Of a stretch of DNA of 64,000 nucleotides, positions 1 to 9,365 are shown in pieces. Under the pieces are notes generated by a model. The model searched no databases and had not been told where the DNA came from. It was given only the letters and a program-made list of their open reading frames with translations. The stretch's first letter is position 1; each line of letters begins with the position of its first letter. This stretch comes from Candidatus Krumholzibacteriia bacterium (lineage in GTDB: Bacteria > Krumholzibacteriota > Krumholzibacteriia > G020349025). The position numbers and the translations under genes were made by a program. Where the stretch lies: the NCBI GenBank assembly GCA_035649275.1, contig DASRJW010000029.1, forward strand, positions 53,171 to 117,170, read 5' to 3'.

Positions 1-3000
1 GCACCATCCTCAAGAATGGCGCCGACAATGCCGAGCGGCTCATCGCCCTCAACGATCTCGACACGGGCAACCCGCCCGAAGGGATCTGCCCCTCGCGCCT
101 CACCAAGTTGTACGAGGTGCCCACGGGCTACAGCGGCGCCGGTCCGCTCAGCCGGCAGGCGGCGATCGATTCCATGAACGCCGGGTTCGGTCTGGTCACC
201 CACATCGGCCACGGCTTCCGCTACACCATGTCTCTCGCCGACGCCTCGCTCACCAATCTGCAAGCGGCGGACCTCGTCAACGGCGAGCGGCCCTTCTTCT
301 TGGTCATGCTCAACTGCACCGCCTCGGCCTTCGACTTTCCCTGCCTGGCGGAACAGTTCCTCCTCAACCCGCAGGGCGGCGCCGTGGGCGTGCTCGGGGC
401 GGCGCGCGAAGCCTTCCCCGACGGCAGCCAGCTCTTTCTCGAAGCCTGGTTCCGCGGCCTCTTCGACAATGACCGCGTGAGCGTCGGCCAAGCGCTGCAG
501 GAGGCCCGCCTCGAACTGCTCGCCGGCACCAGCACCGATGGCGTGCTGCGCTGGACCAACTTCATCACCGCCTACCTCGGCGATCCGACCCTGTCGCTGT
601 GGCGCTGCGCGCCCCGGAACCCCGTGGTGACCCACGCCACCGGCCTCGTTCCCGGTCAGCAGCAGCTGGCGGTGCAGGTGAACACCGCGCCGGGCGCGGT
701 GCCGGGAGCCATGGTCTGCCTGTGGAAGCCCGGGGACTTCTATGCCGTGGCGCGGACGAACGCGAGCGGTGTGGCGACGCTGGCCTTCCGCGCCGAGGCC
801 CCGGGCAATGCCACTCTCACCGTGCAAGGAGCCGGAATCACCCCGTTCCAGGAGACCGTGCCCTTCGCCGCCGGTGTCGGTGCGATCCTACGGGCCACCG
901 GGACGACGGTGGTGACCGACAGCGGCAGCGGCAGCCGCGGCAACGGCAACGGTGTCTTCGAAGCGGGGGAGAAAGCCTTCGTCGCGGTGGAAGTGCGCAA
1001 CAGCGGCAGCGCCGCGGCGTCCAATGTGCAGGTGGCGCTCTCCACCAGCGATCCCTTCGTGATCATCCAGTCACCCTTCGTCACCATTCCGACCCTGCCG
1101 GCGGGGCAGACCACCTTCGCGCCGCCGATCACGGTGGAGCTCAAATACAATCTCCCCGACCGGCACCACTTGGAGCTGCGCGCGGATCTCACCATCCCCG
1201 GCAAGTCCTGGCATGACCAGATCGTCTTCGACTTGCTGCAGGTGCAGCCCAGGGTCGTGGGTCTGATCGTGGTCGATCCTGACGGCAACGGCACTCCCGG
1301 AGCCGGCGAGACCTACACCCTGCAGGTGCAGTTCAAGAACTACGGCTTCGCCCAGCTGGATGCCGCCACCGCGACGCTCACCTCCTCGGATCCGGATGTC
1401 AGCATCAGCGACGGCAGCGCCGTGGTCGGCAACGTCCTCCACCTGGGAACGGGAACGGGGGAGTTCCAGCTCACCGAATCCAACGTGTCGCAGCCGAATT
1501 CCCTGCACGTGGTGCTCACCAGCGGCACTCGCACCTGGCCCTTCGATGTGGAGACGCGGCGGCCCACACCTCCCGGTGCGGTCACTGCCGACGTCAGCCT
1601 CGGACCCGACCGGGTGGCGCTCGCCTGGGGCCCGAGCGCTGCCACCGATGTCATCGGCTACCACGTTTATCGCGCCCTTGCTGCCAGCGGACCGTGGACG
1701 CGGATGGACACCGATGTGGTCACCAGCGCCCGATACTTCGGCGCCGCCGGGCTGCAGGGCAGCACCAAGTACTGGTTCGCCGTGACCGCCGTGGACGGGA
1801 GTGGCAATGAGAGCGTGCGCACCAGCGCCGTGGCGGCCACCACCAACCCGCTGCAGAACACCGGCTGGCCCCGTTACCTGCAGCAGTGGACCAGCTGCAC
1901 CGCCGTGGTGGCCAACGTGGACGCCGACGCCACCCCCGAGGTCTTTGTCGGCGCTGACCTCGTGTATGGCTGGCAACACAATGGCACCGAGATCGTGAAC
2001 GGCGATGCGGATCCGAGCACCGACGGCGTCTTCAGCAGCCTGGGGCAGAGCTTCACCGCCGGTCTCGCCGCCGGGGATTTGACCGGCGACGGGCGTGACG
2101 AGATCGTCGCCTGCTCTTGGGACACGCATCAGATCTTCGTCTTCGCCGCCAACGGCTCCGTCCTGCCCGGGTGGCCTCGCTCCATGGCGGTGACCACCCA
2201 CGGTCTCTGGGCGGCGCCGGTGCTCGCCGATCTCGATCTGAACGGCACCCCCGAGGTCATCGTGCTCGGCTTGGACAGCCGCCTCTACGTCTGGCGGGCC
2301 AACGGCACGGAGCTGCGCGATGGCGACAACAACGCCGCCACGCAGGGCGTCTTCTTCCTGATCCCCTCGTCGGCGACCTGGAGCCGCGGCGGCCCCGTGG
2401 TCGGCAATGTGCTCACCGCCGATGCGGCGCCGGAGATCGTCTTCGGCACCACGACGAACCGCATCTACATGCTGCGCGCCGACGGCTCCATCCCCGCGGG
2501 CTGGCCAGTGACCGTGGGCGACGACGTCAACGCCTCGCCCGCCCTCGGCGACGTGGACGGCGACGGTGATCTGGAAGTGGTGGTGCCGGCAGGCGATGGT
2601 TTCCTCTACGTGCTGCGCGGCGATGGCACCGCCCTCCCGGGCTGGCCGCGTCCTTTCGAGACGCACTGGAGCGCCCTCGCACCTTCGGTGGCGCTGCACG
2701 ATTTCGATGCCGACGGCAAGCTCGAGATCGTGGTCGCGGGCTCGTCGGGAGCGGTGGAGGACGGCCAGCTCGCCATCTTCAACTGGCAGGGCAACTACTT
2801 GCCGGGCTGGCCGGTGGAAGTGCACACCGCTTCGGAATCCTCGCCGGTGCTCGGCGATCTGGATGGCGACGGCGTGGTGGAAATCGTCTTCGGCGGCGAA
2901 AACGGCCAGATCCTCGGCTTCGAGCCGAACGGCTCTATGGCGGCGGGATTCCCGATCCGCCTCGGCGCGGAGATGCGGAGCACGCCGACGATCACCGATC

Positions 3001-3464
3001 TGGATGGCGACGGCGACACCGACCTGGTGGTGGCCGGCTGGGATCAGCAGGTCTATGCCTTCGACTTCCCCGGCACCTATCAGCCCGGGCTGGTGCCGTG
3101 GGGGACGTTGCGCGCCAACCGCCAGCGCACCGGCGGTTACTACCCGGCGACCCCGACCGACGCCGAGCCGCTGCCGCCGCTGCGCACCCGCTTGCGCGGC
3201 AACGTACCGAACCCCTTCAATCCGCAGACGCGGATCCTCTTCGATCTCGCCGGTCCCGAGCGGCAGCACGTCCTGCTCTGCATCTACGACCCGAGCGGCC
3301 GCAAGGTGCGCACCCTGGTGGATGGCGCCCTCCCCGCCGGTCCCCACTTCTTCGACTGGGACGGCCGCGACGCAAACGGTCGCGCGGTAGCGAGCGGCGT
3401 CTACTTCACCCGCCTGGTGGCGGGCGCCTTGAGCTCGAGCCAGAAGATGGTGCTGTTGCGCTGA
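1..3464 (+). CDS. Secreted gingipain-like (C25) peptidase with propeller and sorting domain, 5' truncated
   Basis: The frame is open from the first bases of the window, so the signal peptide, propeptide and first part of the catalytic domain lie outside; about 1153 residues are visible. The visible N-terminal part resembles the second half of a peptidase family C25 domain: a THIGHGF segment (nt 198-218) supplies a candidate catalytic His, and LNCTASAFD (Cys at nt 315-317) a candidate nucleophile. After it come Ig/CARDB-like beta domains, a fibronectin type III domain (about nt 1560-1840), FG-GAP/VCBS-like repeats rich in DLDGDG-type loops (about nt 1860-3090), and a C-terminal FlgD/T9SS-like domain beginning at NPFNPQTRI and ending in QKMVLLR. 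The family is exported and either cell-surface bound or released. I infer export by a type IX-like route from the tail, but no T9SS component is in the window. Substrate is unknown. Confidence 0.85.
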   Translation, partial: TILKNGADNAERLIALNDLDTGNPPEGICPSRLTKLYEVPTGYSGAGPLSRQAAIDSMNAGFGLVTHIGHGFRYTMSLADASLTNLQAADLVNGERPFFLVMLNCTASAFDFPCLAEQFLLNPQGGAVGVLGAAREAFPDGSQLFLEAWFRGLFDNDRVSVGQALQEARLELLAGTSTDGVLRWTNFITAYLGDPTLSLWRCAPRNPVVTHATGLVPGQQQLAVQVNTAPGAVPGAMVCLWKPGDFYAVARTNASGVATLAFRAEAPGNATLTVQGAGITPFQETVPFAAGVGAILRATGTTVVTDSGSGSRGNGNGVFEAGEKAFVAVEVRNSGSAAASNVQVALSTSDPFVIIQSPFVTIPTLPAGQTTFAPPITVELKYNLPDRHHLELRADLTIPGKSWHDQIVFDLLQVQPRVVGLIVVDPDGNGTPGAGETYTLQVQFKNYGFAQLDAATATLTSSDPDVSISDGSAVVGNVLHLGTGTGEFQLTESNVSQPNSLHVVLTSGTRTWPFDVETRRPTPPGAVTADVSLGPDRVALAWGPSAATDVIGYHVYRALAASGPWTRMDTDVVTSARYFGAAGLQGSTKYWFAVTAVDGSGNESVRTSAVAATTNPLQNTGWPRYLQQWTSCTAVVANVDADATPEVFVGADLVYGWQHNGTEIVNGDADPSTDGVFSSLGQSFTAGLAAGDLTGDGRDEIVACSWDTHQIFVFAANGSVLPGWPRSMAVTTHGLWAAPVLADLDLNGTPEVIVLGLDSRLYVWRANGTELRDGDNNAATQGVFFLIPSSATWSRGGPVVGNVLTADAAPEIVFGTTTNRIYMLRADGSIPAGWPVTVGDDVNASPALGDVDGDGDLEVVVPAGDGFLYVLRGDGTALPGWPRPFETHWSALAPSVALHDFDADGKLEIVVAGSSGAVEDGQLAIFNWQGNYLPGWPVEVHTASESSPVLGDLDGDGVVEIVFGGENGQILGFEPNGSMAAGFPIRLGAEMRSTPTITDLDGDGDTDLVVAGWDQQVYAFDFPGTYQPGLVPWGTLRANRQRTGGYYPATPTDAEPLPPLRTRLRGNVPNPFNPQTRILFDLAGPERQHVLLCIYDPSGRKVRTLVDGALPAGPHFFDWDGRDANGRAVASGVYFTRLVAGALSSSQKMVLLR

Positions 3465-3648
3465 GGCTTCCTTGCGGGGCAGAGCCATCGGGCCACCCCA
3501 CGGCCACGCGGATCGCTCGGGTCTTTCCACACACCTAGGAGCCGGCGCGCCTCCGGGGGGGGCTGTGCTGGCGACGCTTCCGGAGGCAACCCACCTCCCG
3601 TCCCACGACCCTTCGCCACGCCTCCGGCCTCCAGCCCAGCCCGGTTCC

Positions 3649-3677
3649 TTGCGACAGCCTGGAGCCTCTCCTATATT
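3649..3677 (+). promoter_or_regulatory. Sigma70-type promoter for the beta-helix gene
   Basis: TTGCGA (3649-3654) and TATATT (3672-3677) are separated by exactly 17 bases in an otherwise very GC-rich gap. The start codon of the next gene is 49 bases downstream, with a GAGGAGG ribosome site before it. The rest of the gap after the peptidase gene shows nothing else I can support. Confidence 0.5.
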
Positions 3678-3725
3678 GAGTGTTGCAGTCTTCCTGATCT
3701 CGCCGCTCCCGAGGAGGCATCCCAC

Positions 3726-4808
3726 ATGTCGCGACTCTGGCTCGCGGGCGTTGTGTTTCTGACTCTGCCCGCCACGACGGGGGGGCGGACCCTGCAGGTT
3801 CCTGCGGACTACCCCACGGTCCGGCGCGCCGTCTACGAAGCCGCCGACGGCGACACGGTGCAGCTGGCGGCGGGGACGTTCGTGGACCGGTTCACCATCG
3901 GCGGCAACCCGCTCAACAACCCCAACCGGAACATCGTCCTCCGCGGCGTGAGCAGGGACGCGACGATCCTGGACGGGTCGTCGGCTACGGGGAACGTGGT
4001 CACCCTCATCGGCTGCCAGCGCAGCATGATCATCGAGGACATGACCATCACCGGCGGCACCTTCAACCGCGTCTCTGTGGAGAGCACCGGGGCGGCGGTG
4101 TACGTCAACGGCGGTCACCCCACCATCCAGCGGTGCAACTTGGTGGAGAACCACGGCAACGCCGCCGGCGGCGTGGACATCTACTTCTTCTCCCAGCCGC
4201 TCATCCGGGACTGCATCATCGCCTACAACACCGGCGGTGGCATCCTCATCGAAACCGACACCGGGGCCCCGGGGCCGGCAGCGGAGGTGCGTAACAACAC
4301 CATCGTCCGCAATCAGGGGGGTGGCATCTCGGTCATCAAGGGCGCACGCGCTCTGGTGGAGAACTGCACCATCGCCTACAACAGCGCGGACGGCGTCAGC
4401 AGCGAGATCACCCAGGGCACCGGCACCGCGATGTGCTACGTCACCGTGCGGCGGAACATCATCACGCACAACGGCGGCGGCGGCATCGTGCGCGAACTGA
4501 CCCTCGGCACCTGCTACACCCTGGAATGCAACGATGTCTGGGGCAATGCCGGCGTCACCGGCGGCGTGATGGGCAACTACCAGGGCTACAGCTCGGGGGA
4601 CCCGTGCTTCTCCGGACGCGGTGCGGGCGACGTCTCCTTCGATCCGCTGTACCAGGATGTCGCCAACGACAACTTCCTCCTCTCCGGCGGCTCACCGCTC
4701 TACCAGCTCTGCGTCCCAGGCAGCTGCGGCGCCCTGGGGGCGGACACGGATTGCGCCGACCCGGTCCAGTCCGTGACCTGGAGCGAGGTCAAGGCGTTGT
4801 TTCGCTGA
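3726..4808 (+). CDS. Secreted right-handed parallel beta-helix protein
   Basis: 360 residues. Residues 1-20 form a signal peptide (hydrophobic run LWLAGVVFLTLPATTGG). The mature protein opens with the YPTVRRAVYEAADGDTVQLA segment typical of pectate-lyase-like/NosD-like helices, followed by repeated coils with the pattern 'I..C.I..N...GG' and many Asn and Cys residues. No polysaccharide-lyase catalytic set is obvious, so it may be a structural or binding surface protein. The start is the ATG preceded by GAGGAGG, downstream of a good promoter. It lacks the FlgD-like tail of the preceding gene and instead ends in TWSEVKALFR, a tail nearly copied at the end of the beta-helix protein at 51693-53237. 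Function is unknown; extracytoplasmic location is well supported. Confidence 0.85.
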   Translation: MSRLWLAGVVFLTLPATTGGRTLQVPADYPTVRRAVYEAADGDTVQLAAGTFVDRFTIGGNPLNNPNRNIVLRGVSRDATILDGSSATGNVVTLIGCQRSMIIEDMTITGGTFNRVSVESTGAAVYVNGGHPTIQRCNLVENHGNAAGGVDIYFFSQPLIRDCIIAYNTGGGILIETDTGAPGPAAEVRNNTIVRNQGGGISVIKGARALVENCTIAYNSADGVSSEITQGTGTAMCYVTVRRNIITHNGGGGIVRELTLGTCYTLECNDVWGNAGVTGGVMGNYQGYSSGDPCFSGRGAGDVSFDPLYQDVANDNFLLSGGSPLYQLCVPGSCGALGADTDCADPVQSVTWSEVKALFR

Positions 4809-4851
4809 GCGGGAGCCTCGCGCCCAGGGCAGCCTGGTGGGAGAGAACGAA

Positions 4852-4879
4852 AAAGCCGGCACGACGGCGTGCCGGCTTT
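4852..4879. terminator. Bidirectional intrinsic terminator
   Basis: An 11-bp perfect stem (AAAGCCGGCAC with GTGCCGGCTTT) closes a 6-base loop. It lies between the convergent beta-helix gene and the HU gene. The A and T ends of the stem give short U tracts on both strands, so it can serve both. Confidence 0.75.
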
Positions 4880-4901
4880 GCGGATCAGGCAAGGGCGCCG
4901 C

Positions 4902-5180
4902 TCAGAGCGACTCCTTCAGAACTGGGGCTGGCTTGAAGCCCACCGTCTTGCTCGCCTTGATCTTGATTTCCTCGCCAGTTTGAGGATTGCGACCCACGCG
5001 TGCCTTCCGCATACGGACGCTGAAGGTTCCGAAACCCGGATACGTGAACCGCTTGTCCTTGCGCACCGCTTTCGCGATGTTGTCGAAAACGGCGTCCACG
5101 ACCTCGTTGATCGCAGCCTTGGAAAGCTCGCGATGAGCGATGTCTAGCACGACACGTTCGACCAGTTCAGCCTTTGTCAA
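4902..5180 (-). CDS. hup: HU family DNA-binding protein
   Basis: 92 residues, full length for HU/IHF. It begins TKAELVERV, has the beta-arm region FGTFSVRMRKARVGRNPQTGEEI with the conserved RxGRNPxTG motif, and ends in the usual VGFKPAP tail. HU dimers bend and compact DNA in the nucleoid. The start is a TTG at 5180-5178, chosen because it gives the family N-terminus and has AAAGGGGGTG just upstream. A promoter with an A-tract lies 60-87 bases upstream. It is monocistronic and ends at a shared bidirectional terminator. Whether it behaves as a homodimeric HU or pairs with a second subunit cannot be told from this window. Confidence 0.95.
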   Translation of the reverse strand: MTKAELVERVVLDIAHRELSKAAINEVVDAVFDNIAKAVRKDKRFTYPGFGTFSVRMRKARVGRNPQTGEEIKIKASKTVGFKPAPVLKESL

Positions 5181-5239
5181 ACCACCACACCCCCTTTCCC
5201 GTCACGAGGCCAACCGGGCCTCCGCCAAAGGCAGCCCGA

Positions 5240-5267
5240 AGTGTAGGCAGCGCCGGAGGCAATGCAA
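5240..5267 (-). promoter_or_regulatory. Promoter of the HU gene
   Basis: Read on the minus strand, TTGCAT (5267-5262) and TACACT (5245-5240) are separated by 16 bases. A run of eight A residues (T run on the plus strand near 5269-5276) lies directly upstream of the -35 box and could act as an UP-like element for strong expression. Confidence 0.5.
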
Positions 5268-5694
5268 GTTTTTTTTCGCCCGTGCCGCGGCACCGGCACC
5301 CATCTCGGCGCCGGAGGCCGTACCGGCGTGGGTTCGGCGCGGCGGCCGCGGCGGCCAAGCCCGGCCTGCGTCCGGCGCGCGGCGGCGCGCGGGGTCGCGC
5401 CCAGTGCCGCTCTCTGCGGCTCGCCCCGGCTGGCCTTGCGGTACGACGGACGGCGCCCGCGTGCCCCGTTCGACCGCGCCGGCGGCTCTCCCCCGGGATG
5501 CGGCGTCGCCGCCGCACCGCCGCGGCCGGCGCTCGCAGGCGTGCGTTGATGGAGAGTTCACTGGTCCACGCCGCGGTGCTGTGCTACGCTCCCCACGTCG
5601 CCGTCACGCCCACTGCATGCGCCCCGTGCCGATCTCCGGGCCTCTGGGGTCGCCACCGCCACACAGCTTTGAAAAAGCAGCAGCGACCCAAGCC
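5268..5694. other. Intergenic gap without a recognisable gene
   Basis: About 430 very GC-rich bases between the HU promoter and the start of the GT-C membrane protein. The open frames here are rich in Arg, Pro and Ala and lack natural protein character. I see no terminator, RNA gene or convincing promoter for the downstream gene. Confidence 0.5.
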
Positions 5695-7356
5695 ATGCAC
5701 CGACACACCCTCGCGGTTCTGATCCTTCTTGCCGCCGCCCTGACCTTTCGGCTTCTCTTCGTGGCCAGCAACGTGCACGATCTGGTGGACCGCGGCCCGC
5801 TCTACGACGACAGCTTCTACGCCTTCGGCGTCGCCCGGCACATCGCCGCCGGCCAAGGCTCCACCTTCGACCTCGAGCATCCGACCAACGGCTTCCAGCC
5901 TCTCTGGGTGGGGACGCTGGTGCCCCTGTACTGGCTGGCCGACGGCGACGTACCGATTCGGCTCGCCTTGGTGCTCTCCTCGTTGCTCGACGTCGCTACC
6001 GGCTGGCTCCTTTACCGCTTGCTCCGTCGCCGGCTGGAGTTCGCCCCGGCCTTCCTGGGAGTCGTGCTCTGGGCCTTCGCCCCGGCGGTGGTGCGGCAGG
6101 CGGTGAACGGGCTCGAGACCGCCCTCGCGCTCTGCTGCCTCGCTCTCGCCCTCCACTACTACTTGGGTCGCTTCCGGGAGGTCCCCGGCCCTCGACAGGC
6201 CGCGACGCTCGGGGGCTTGCTCGGCTTCGCCGTCCTGGCGCGGGTCGACGCGGTCGTCTTTGTCGTGGCGCTGGCGGTGGACGGATGGCGCCGCCGGGCG
6301 CCTTGGCGGCCGTGGGCCCGGGCGCTCGGGGTGCTGGTGCTCGTGGTGTTGCCGTGGTGCCTGGTGAGCCTCGCCGTGGTCGGACGGCTGACGCCGGAAA
6401 GCGGGGAGGCGACCCGTTTCCTCAGCATCGCCTACGCGGCCCACGACATTCCGGCCCTCGGGCCGGCGGGCGCCGGCGCCGTGCACGCGCCACTCTGGGC
6501 CCACAACCTCGGACGTTCCTTCTTGCTCCTCGGCACCTCGCCGGGCCTGCACGTGTTCACGCGCAGTCTCGAACGCCTCCTGGATTTGTGGGGTGCTTCG
6601 GAGGGGTTGAAGCTGGCTGCGGTCGTCGCCTTCCTGGCCGCCGCCGCCGTGGGCACCGTCCTTCTCTTGCGCCCCCGAGGCCGGAGCCTGAGGCGGGACT
6701 ATGGCTTCCTCGGTGTCTACGGCGTGCTCCTGGTTCTCGCCTACAGCTGCGTCGTCTTCGGCCACATTTTCTTCAGCCGCTACTACTACCCGATCTTTTT
6801 CGTCTCCATCCTCTTGACCTGCGAAGTCGTGGATGTCCTCTTGCAGCACCTGCCGCCACGGTGCCGCCGCGCCGCAGCGGTCGCCGTGACCGCGACTTAT
6901 CTGTTGCTGCTTCCCGTCATGACCTGGAACCGCATGCGGATGGGGGACTATCGCTTCGTCAACGTCGTGCGCTGGATCGAGAACGAGACGCCGCCGGCGG
7001 CCCGCTTCGGTATCTTCAACAGCGGCGCCATCGGCTACTTCTCCAGCCGGCGGGTTCTCAATCTCGACGGCAAAGTGAATCCGGAAGCCTTGGCCGCGCT
7101 ACACCGCGGCGACTTGCGCACCTACGTGCTGGCGGAACACATCGACTACGTCGTCGATCACGGCTGGATCCTGGACCGTTTCCTCCGCCCCGGCGAGGCG
7201 CGCGGTGGCGTTCACTTCACCCGCGTCGCCGACGAGTCGGTCCTCGGCGTGCCCGGGTGGCGTGCCTACCGCGTCACCCCGCTTCCCGCCACCGCTGCCG
7301 CCCAGCGCGTCACCCCGCTTCCCGGCACCGCTGCCGGCCAGCGCGGACTTCCCTGA
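5695..7356 (+). CDS. Polytopic GT-C fold glycosyltransferase-like membrane protein
   Basis: 553 residues from the ATG at 5695, where the first membrane helix (LAVLILLAAALTFRLLFVAS) begins; the frame stays open further upstream but the sequence there is not protein-like. Around ten membrane segments are visible. The first outer loop carries LYDDSFYAFGVARHIAAGQG, with the paired acidic residues typical of GT-C enzymes of the PMT/ArnT type that use polyprenyl-linked sugars. The C-terminal soluble part (WIENETPPAARFGIFNSGAI) resembles the loop domain of such proteins. I infer transfer of a sugar to a surface glycan or protein; donor and acceptor are unknown. The extreme C-terminus contains a 12-residue tandem duplication. 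Confidence 0.7.
   Translation: MHRHTLAVLILLAAALTFRLLFVASNVHDLVDRGPLYDDSFYAFGVARHIAAGQGSTFDLEHPTNGFQPLWVGTLVPLYWLADGDVPIRLALVLSSLLDVATGWLLYRLLRRRLEFAPAFLGVVLWAFAPAVVRQAVNGLETALALCCLALALHYYLGRFREVPGPRQAATLGGLLGFAVLARVDAVVFVVALAVDGWRRRAPWRPWARALGVLVLVVLPWCLVSLAVVGRLTPESGEATRFLSIAYAAHDIPALGPAGAGAVHAPLWAHNLGRSFLLLGTSPGLHVFTRSLERLLDLWGASEGLKLAAVVAFLAAAAVGTVLLLRPRGRSLRRDYGFLGVYGVLLVLAYSCVVFGHIFFSRYYYPIFFVSILLTCEVVDVLLQHLPPRCRRAAAVAVTATYLLLLPVMTWNRMRMGDYRFVNVVRWIENETPPAARFGIFNSGAIGYFSSRRVLNLDGKVNPEALAALHRGDLRTYVLAEHIDYVVDHGWILDRFLRPGEARGGVHFTRVADESVLGVPGWRAYRVTPLPATAAAQRVTPLPGTAAGQRGLP
7270..7341 (+). repeat. 36-bp in-frame tandem duplication
   Basis: Two copies (7270-7305 and 7306-7341) differ at only a few positions. 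They encode RVTPLPATAAAQ and RVTPLPGTAAGQ at the end of the GT-C protein. The unit is a multiple of three, so the frame is kept. Confidence 0.9.
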
Positions 7357-7444
7357 AGCCACCACCCGCAGGCTCGGAACCACGCTGGTACATGCCTTGC
7401 TGCCCCCGGGCTCACCGCCTCGACTGCGCCCGGGAGGACTCGCC

Positions 7445-9274
7445 ATGCACCGTGCTCGCCACCGCCTCGGGCGCGGCAGCGCCGCCGCACTCCTGGCCGC
7501 GCTCGCCTGCTTCGCAGCCAGCAGCGTCGGGGCCCAAACCTTCCCGGCGGCGGAGCCACCGTCGGCGGCTCTACTCCGCGCCGGTCTGGAGGCACTCCAT
7601 GCTGGAGCGCGCCTGGAAGCGGATTCGCTCCTCACCCGTTGCGCCGCGGACTATCCTACCGAACCTCTGGCGCCGCTCTTCCGCATGAAGCTCTGGTGGT
7701 GGGCGATCCTCGGCGGCGACGCCAGGGTGGAGCCGCGTCTGCTGGAGGATTTCGAACTCGTTTGCAATCTATCGCAGGCACGACTCGGTTGTGATCCCGC
7801 CGACGTGATCGCGCTCTACGCCCTCGGCGAGGCCCATTGCACTCTGGGGCGATTGCAAGGGATCCGTGGCCAGGGATGGGCGGCGGTGCGCAGCCACCGC
7901 CGCGGCACGCCTTTCCTGGAGCGAGCGGTCGACCTGGCTCCCGAGTGGTCGGCACCCCTCGCTTCGCTCGGCGTCTATCACTACTACTCGGCGCGCGCCC
8001 CCGCTTTCCTGCGCTTCCTCGGCCGCTTCCTCCAAGTCGAAGCCGACCGCGAGCGGGGCTTGCAGGAATTGTGGCGCGCCGCCACCACGCCGGGGTCGCA
8101 GCAGGAGGAAGCGACTTTCTTCTTGGTGCAAATCCTGGCGGGAGTGGAGGACGACGCGCTCGAGGCGCTGCCGCTCGCCATCGACTTGCACCAGCGTTTC
8201 CCGCGCAGCTTGCCCTTCGCGCTCGGTCTGGCGACCGTGCACCTGGGATTGGAACGTCCGGATCTGGCGGTCCGCGTCCTCGAACCTCTGGCCGCCGGGG
8301 AGGACGCGGTGGCGGCGCGTTTCTTCGTGGCGCGCACGCTGTGCACGAGCGGCCACTTCGCGGCGGCGCTCGAGCGACTCGAGGGCTTGAGCACCAAGGA
8401 TCTGCGCTCGGTGCCGTGGCTCGCCGGGTGGCATGCGTATTACCGCGGCGTCGCCTGCGACCAGCTCGGTCGGGGCGCCGATGCCAAAGCGGCCTACCAG
8501 TGGGCGTGCGAGGCGCCAGAGGTGGCGGATTCGCAGACCTACGCCCGCCGGGAGCTGGCGCGGGCCGGGAACGTGTTGCTGCGTCATGTGCGCGGGGCCG
8601 AAGCGAGCTTGTCGTGGGACGAAGGCGTCGAGGCCAGCAGCCGGACATTGCGTGCCGCCCTCGAACAAGAAGGCGGCGATGCGGAGTGTCGGCGGCGAGC
8701 GACGCTGGCTCTCGGGGTGTTGACGCTACAGCAAGGTCAGCCGCGCCAGGCAGCGCAGATCTTGCAGCCGCTGCTCGCAGCGGACGAGGTGGAGGAAGCC
8801 TGGCTCGTGGTGCGTCCGCGGCTGCGCCTGCTGCAAGCTCTCCTGTGGAGCGAGCAACGCGAAGCGGCGCAGGAGCAAGCGGCGCTCCTGGTGCCGGCTC
8901 TCGGCAAATGGGGCAGCAACCGCTTGCTCGAGTTGCTGGTGCAGTCCTGCCTGCAGCCGGCGCCGGAATGGGGTGAAATGGCGCCGCCGCCAGCGCCGGC
9001 TCCGGGAGAGCAAACCGTGCTCTTCCGTCTCAAGGACATCGGATTCAGTCGTGTCGCTCTGCAGCGAGCTGGGGCGGAGCACTCCTCCGTCGTGCCCATG
9101 CGCTGGCAGGCGCCCTTCTGGGAGGTGGAAATCTCCTTGCCGCCGGGAGTGCACGCGTACCGCTTTCTCCTCGAGGGGGAACAGACGCTCCCGGATCCGG
9201 AGGCGGCGATGGCGGAACAGAGAACGGATGGATGGTGGAGTCTGCGTCCTGTCGAGCCCCTGCCGGACTCATGA
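7445..9274 (+). CDS. Secreted TPR-like protein with C-terminal glycogen-binding-like domain
   Basis: 609 residues. Residues 1-30 are a signal peptide (basic start, LLAALACFAASSVGAQ). Most of the protein is helical with repeated pairs resembling degenerate tetratricopeptides (for example FPRSLPFALGLATVHLGLER and GRGADAKAAYQWACEAPEVA). The last 85 residues form a beta-rich unit (LFRLKDIGFSRVALQ, PFWEVEISLPPGVHAYRF, then DP near the end) that fits the AMPK/CBM48 fold, which normally binds alpha-glucans. The ATG at 7445 is chosen because it starts the signal peptide. The GT-C gene ends 88 bases upstream. A role as a periplasmic scaffold is only an inference. Confidence 0.65.
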   Translation: MHRARHRLGRGSAAALLAALACFAASSVGAQTFPAAEPPSAALLRAGLEALHAGARLEADSLLTRCAADYPTEPLAPLFRMKLWWWAILGGDARVEPRLLEDFELVCNLSQARLGCDPADVIALYALGEAHCTLGRLQGIRGQGWAAVRSHRRGTPFLERAVDLAPEWSAPLASLGVYHYYSARAPAFLRFLGRFLQVEADRERGLQELWRAATTPGSQQEEATFFLVQILAGVEDDALEALPLAIDLHQRFPRSLPFALGLATVHLGLERPDLAVRVLEPLAAGEDAVAARFFVARTLCTSGHFAAALERLEGLSTKDLRSVPWLAGWHAYYRGVACDQLGRGADAKAAYQWACEAPEVADSQTYARRELARAGNVLLRHVRGAEASLSWDEGVEASSRTLRAALEQEGGDAECRRRATLALGVLTLQQGQPRQAAQILQPLLAADEVEEAWLVVRPRLRLLQALLWSEQREAAQEQAALLVPALGKWGSNRLLELLVQSCLQPAPEWGEMAPPPAPAPGEQTVLFRLKDIGFSRVALQRAGAEHSSVVPMRWQAPFWEVEISLPPGVHAYRFLLEGEQTLPDPEAAMAEQRTDGWWSLRPVEPLPDS

Positions 9275-9295
9275 GGGGCGCGGCCCAGCGGCGCG

Positions 9296-9324
9296 TTGAC
9301 AGCAGCGGCACGGGATGCCATTCT
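9296..9324 (+). promoter_or_regulatory. Candidate promoter with consensus -35
   Basis: TTGACA (9296-9301) is followed after 17 bases by CATTCT (9319-9324), a weaker -10 that keeps A2 and T6. It supports the downstream GTG start at 9366 rather than the ATG at 9315, which lies inside the spacer. Confidence 0.4.
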
Positions 9325-9365
9325 TTGTCCCTCGCGATCCTCACATCAGCGCGACGGAGTGGCTC

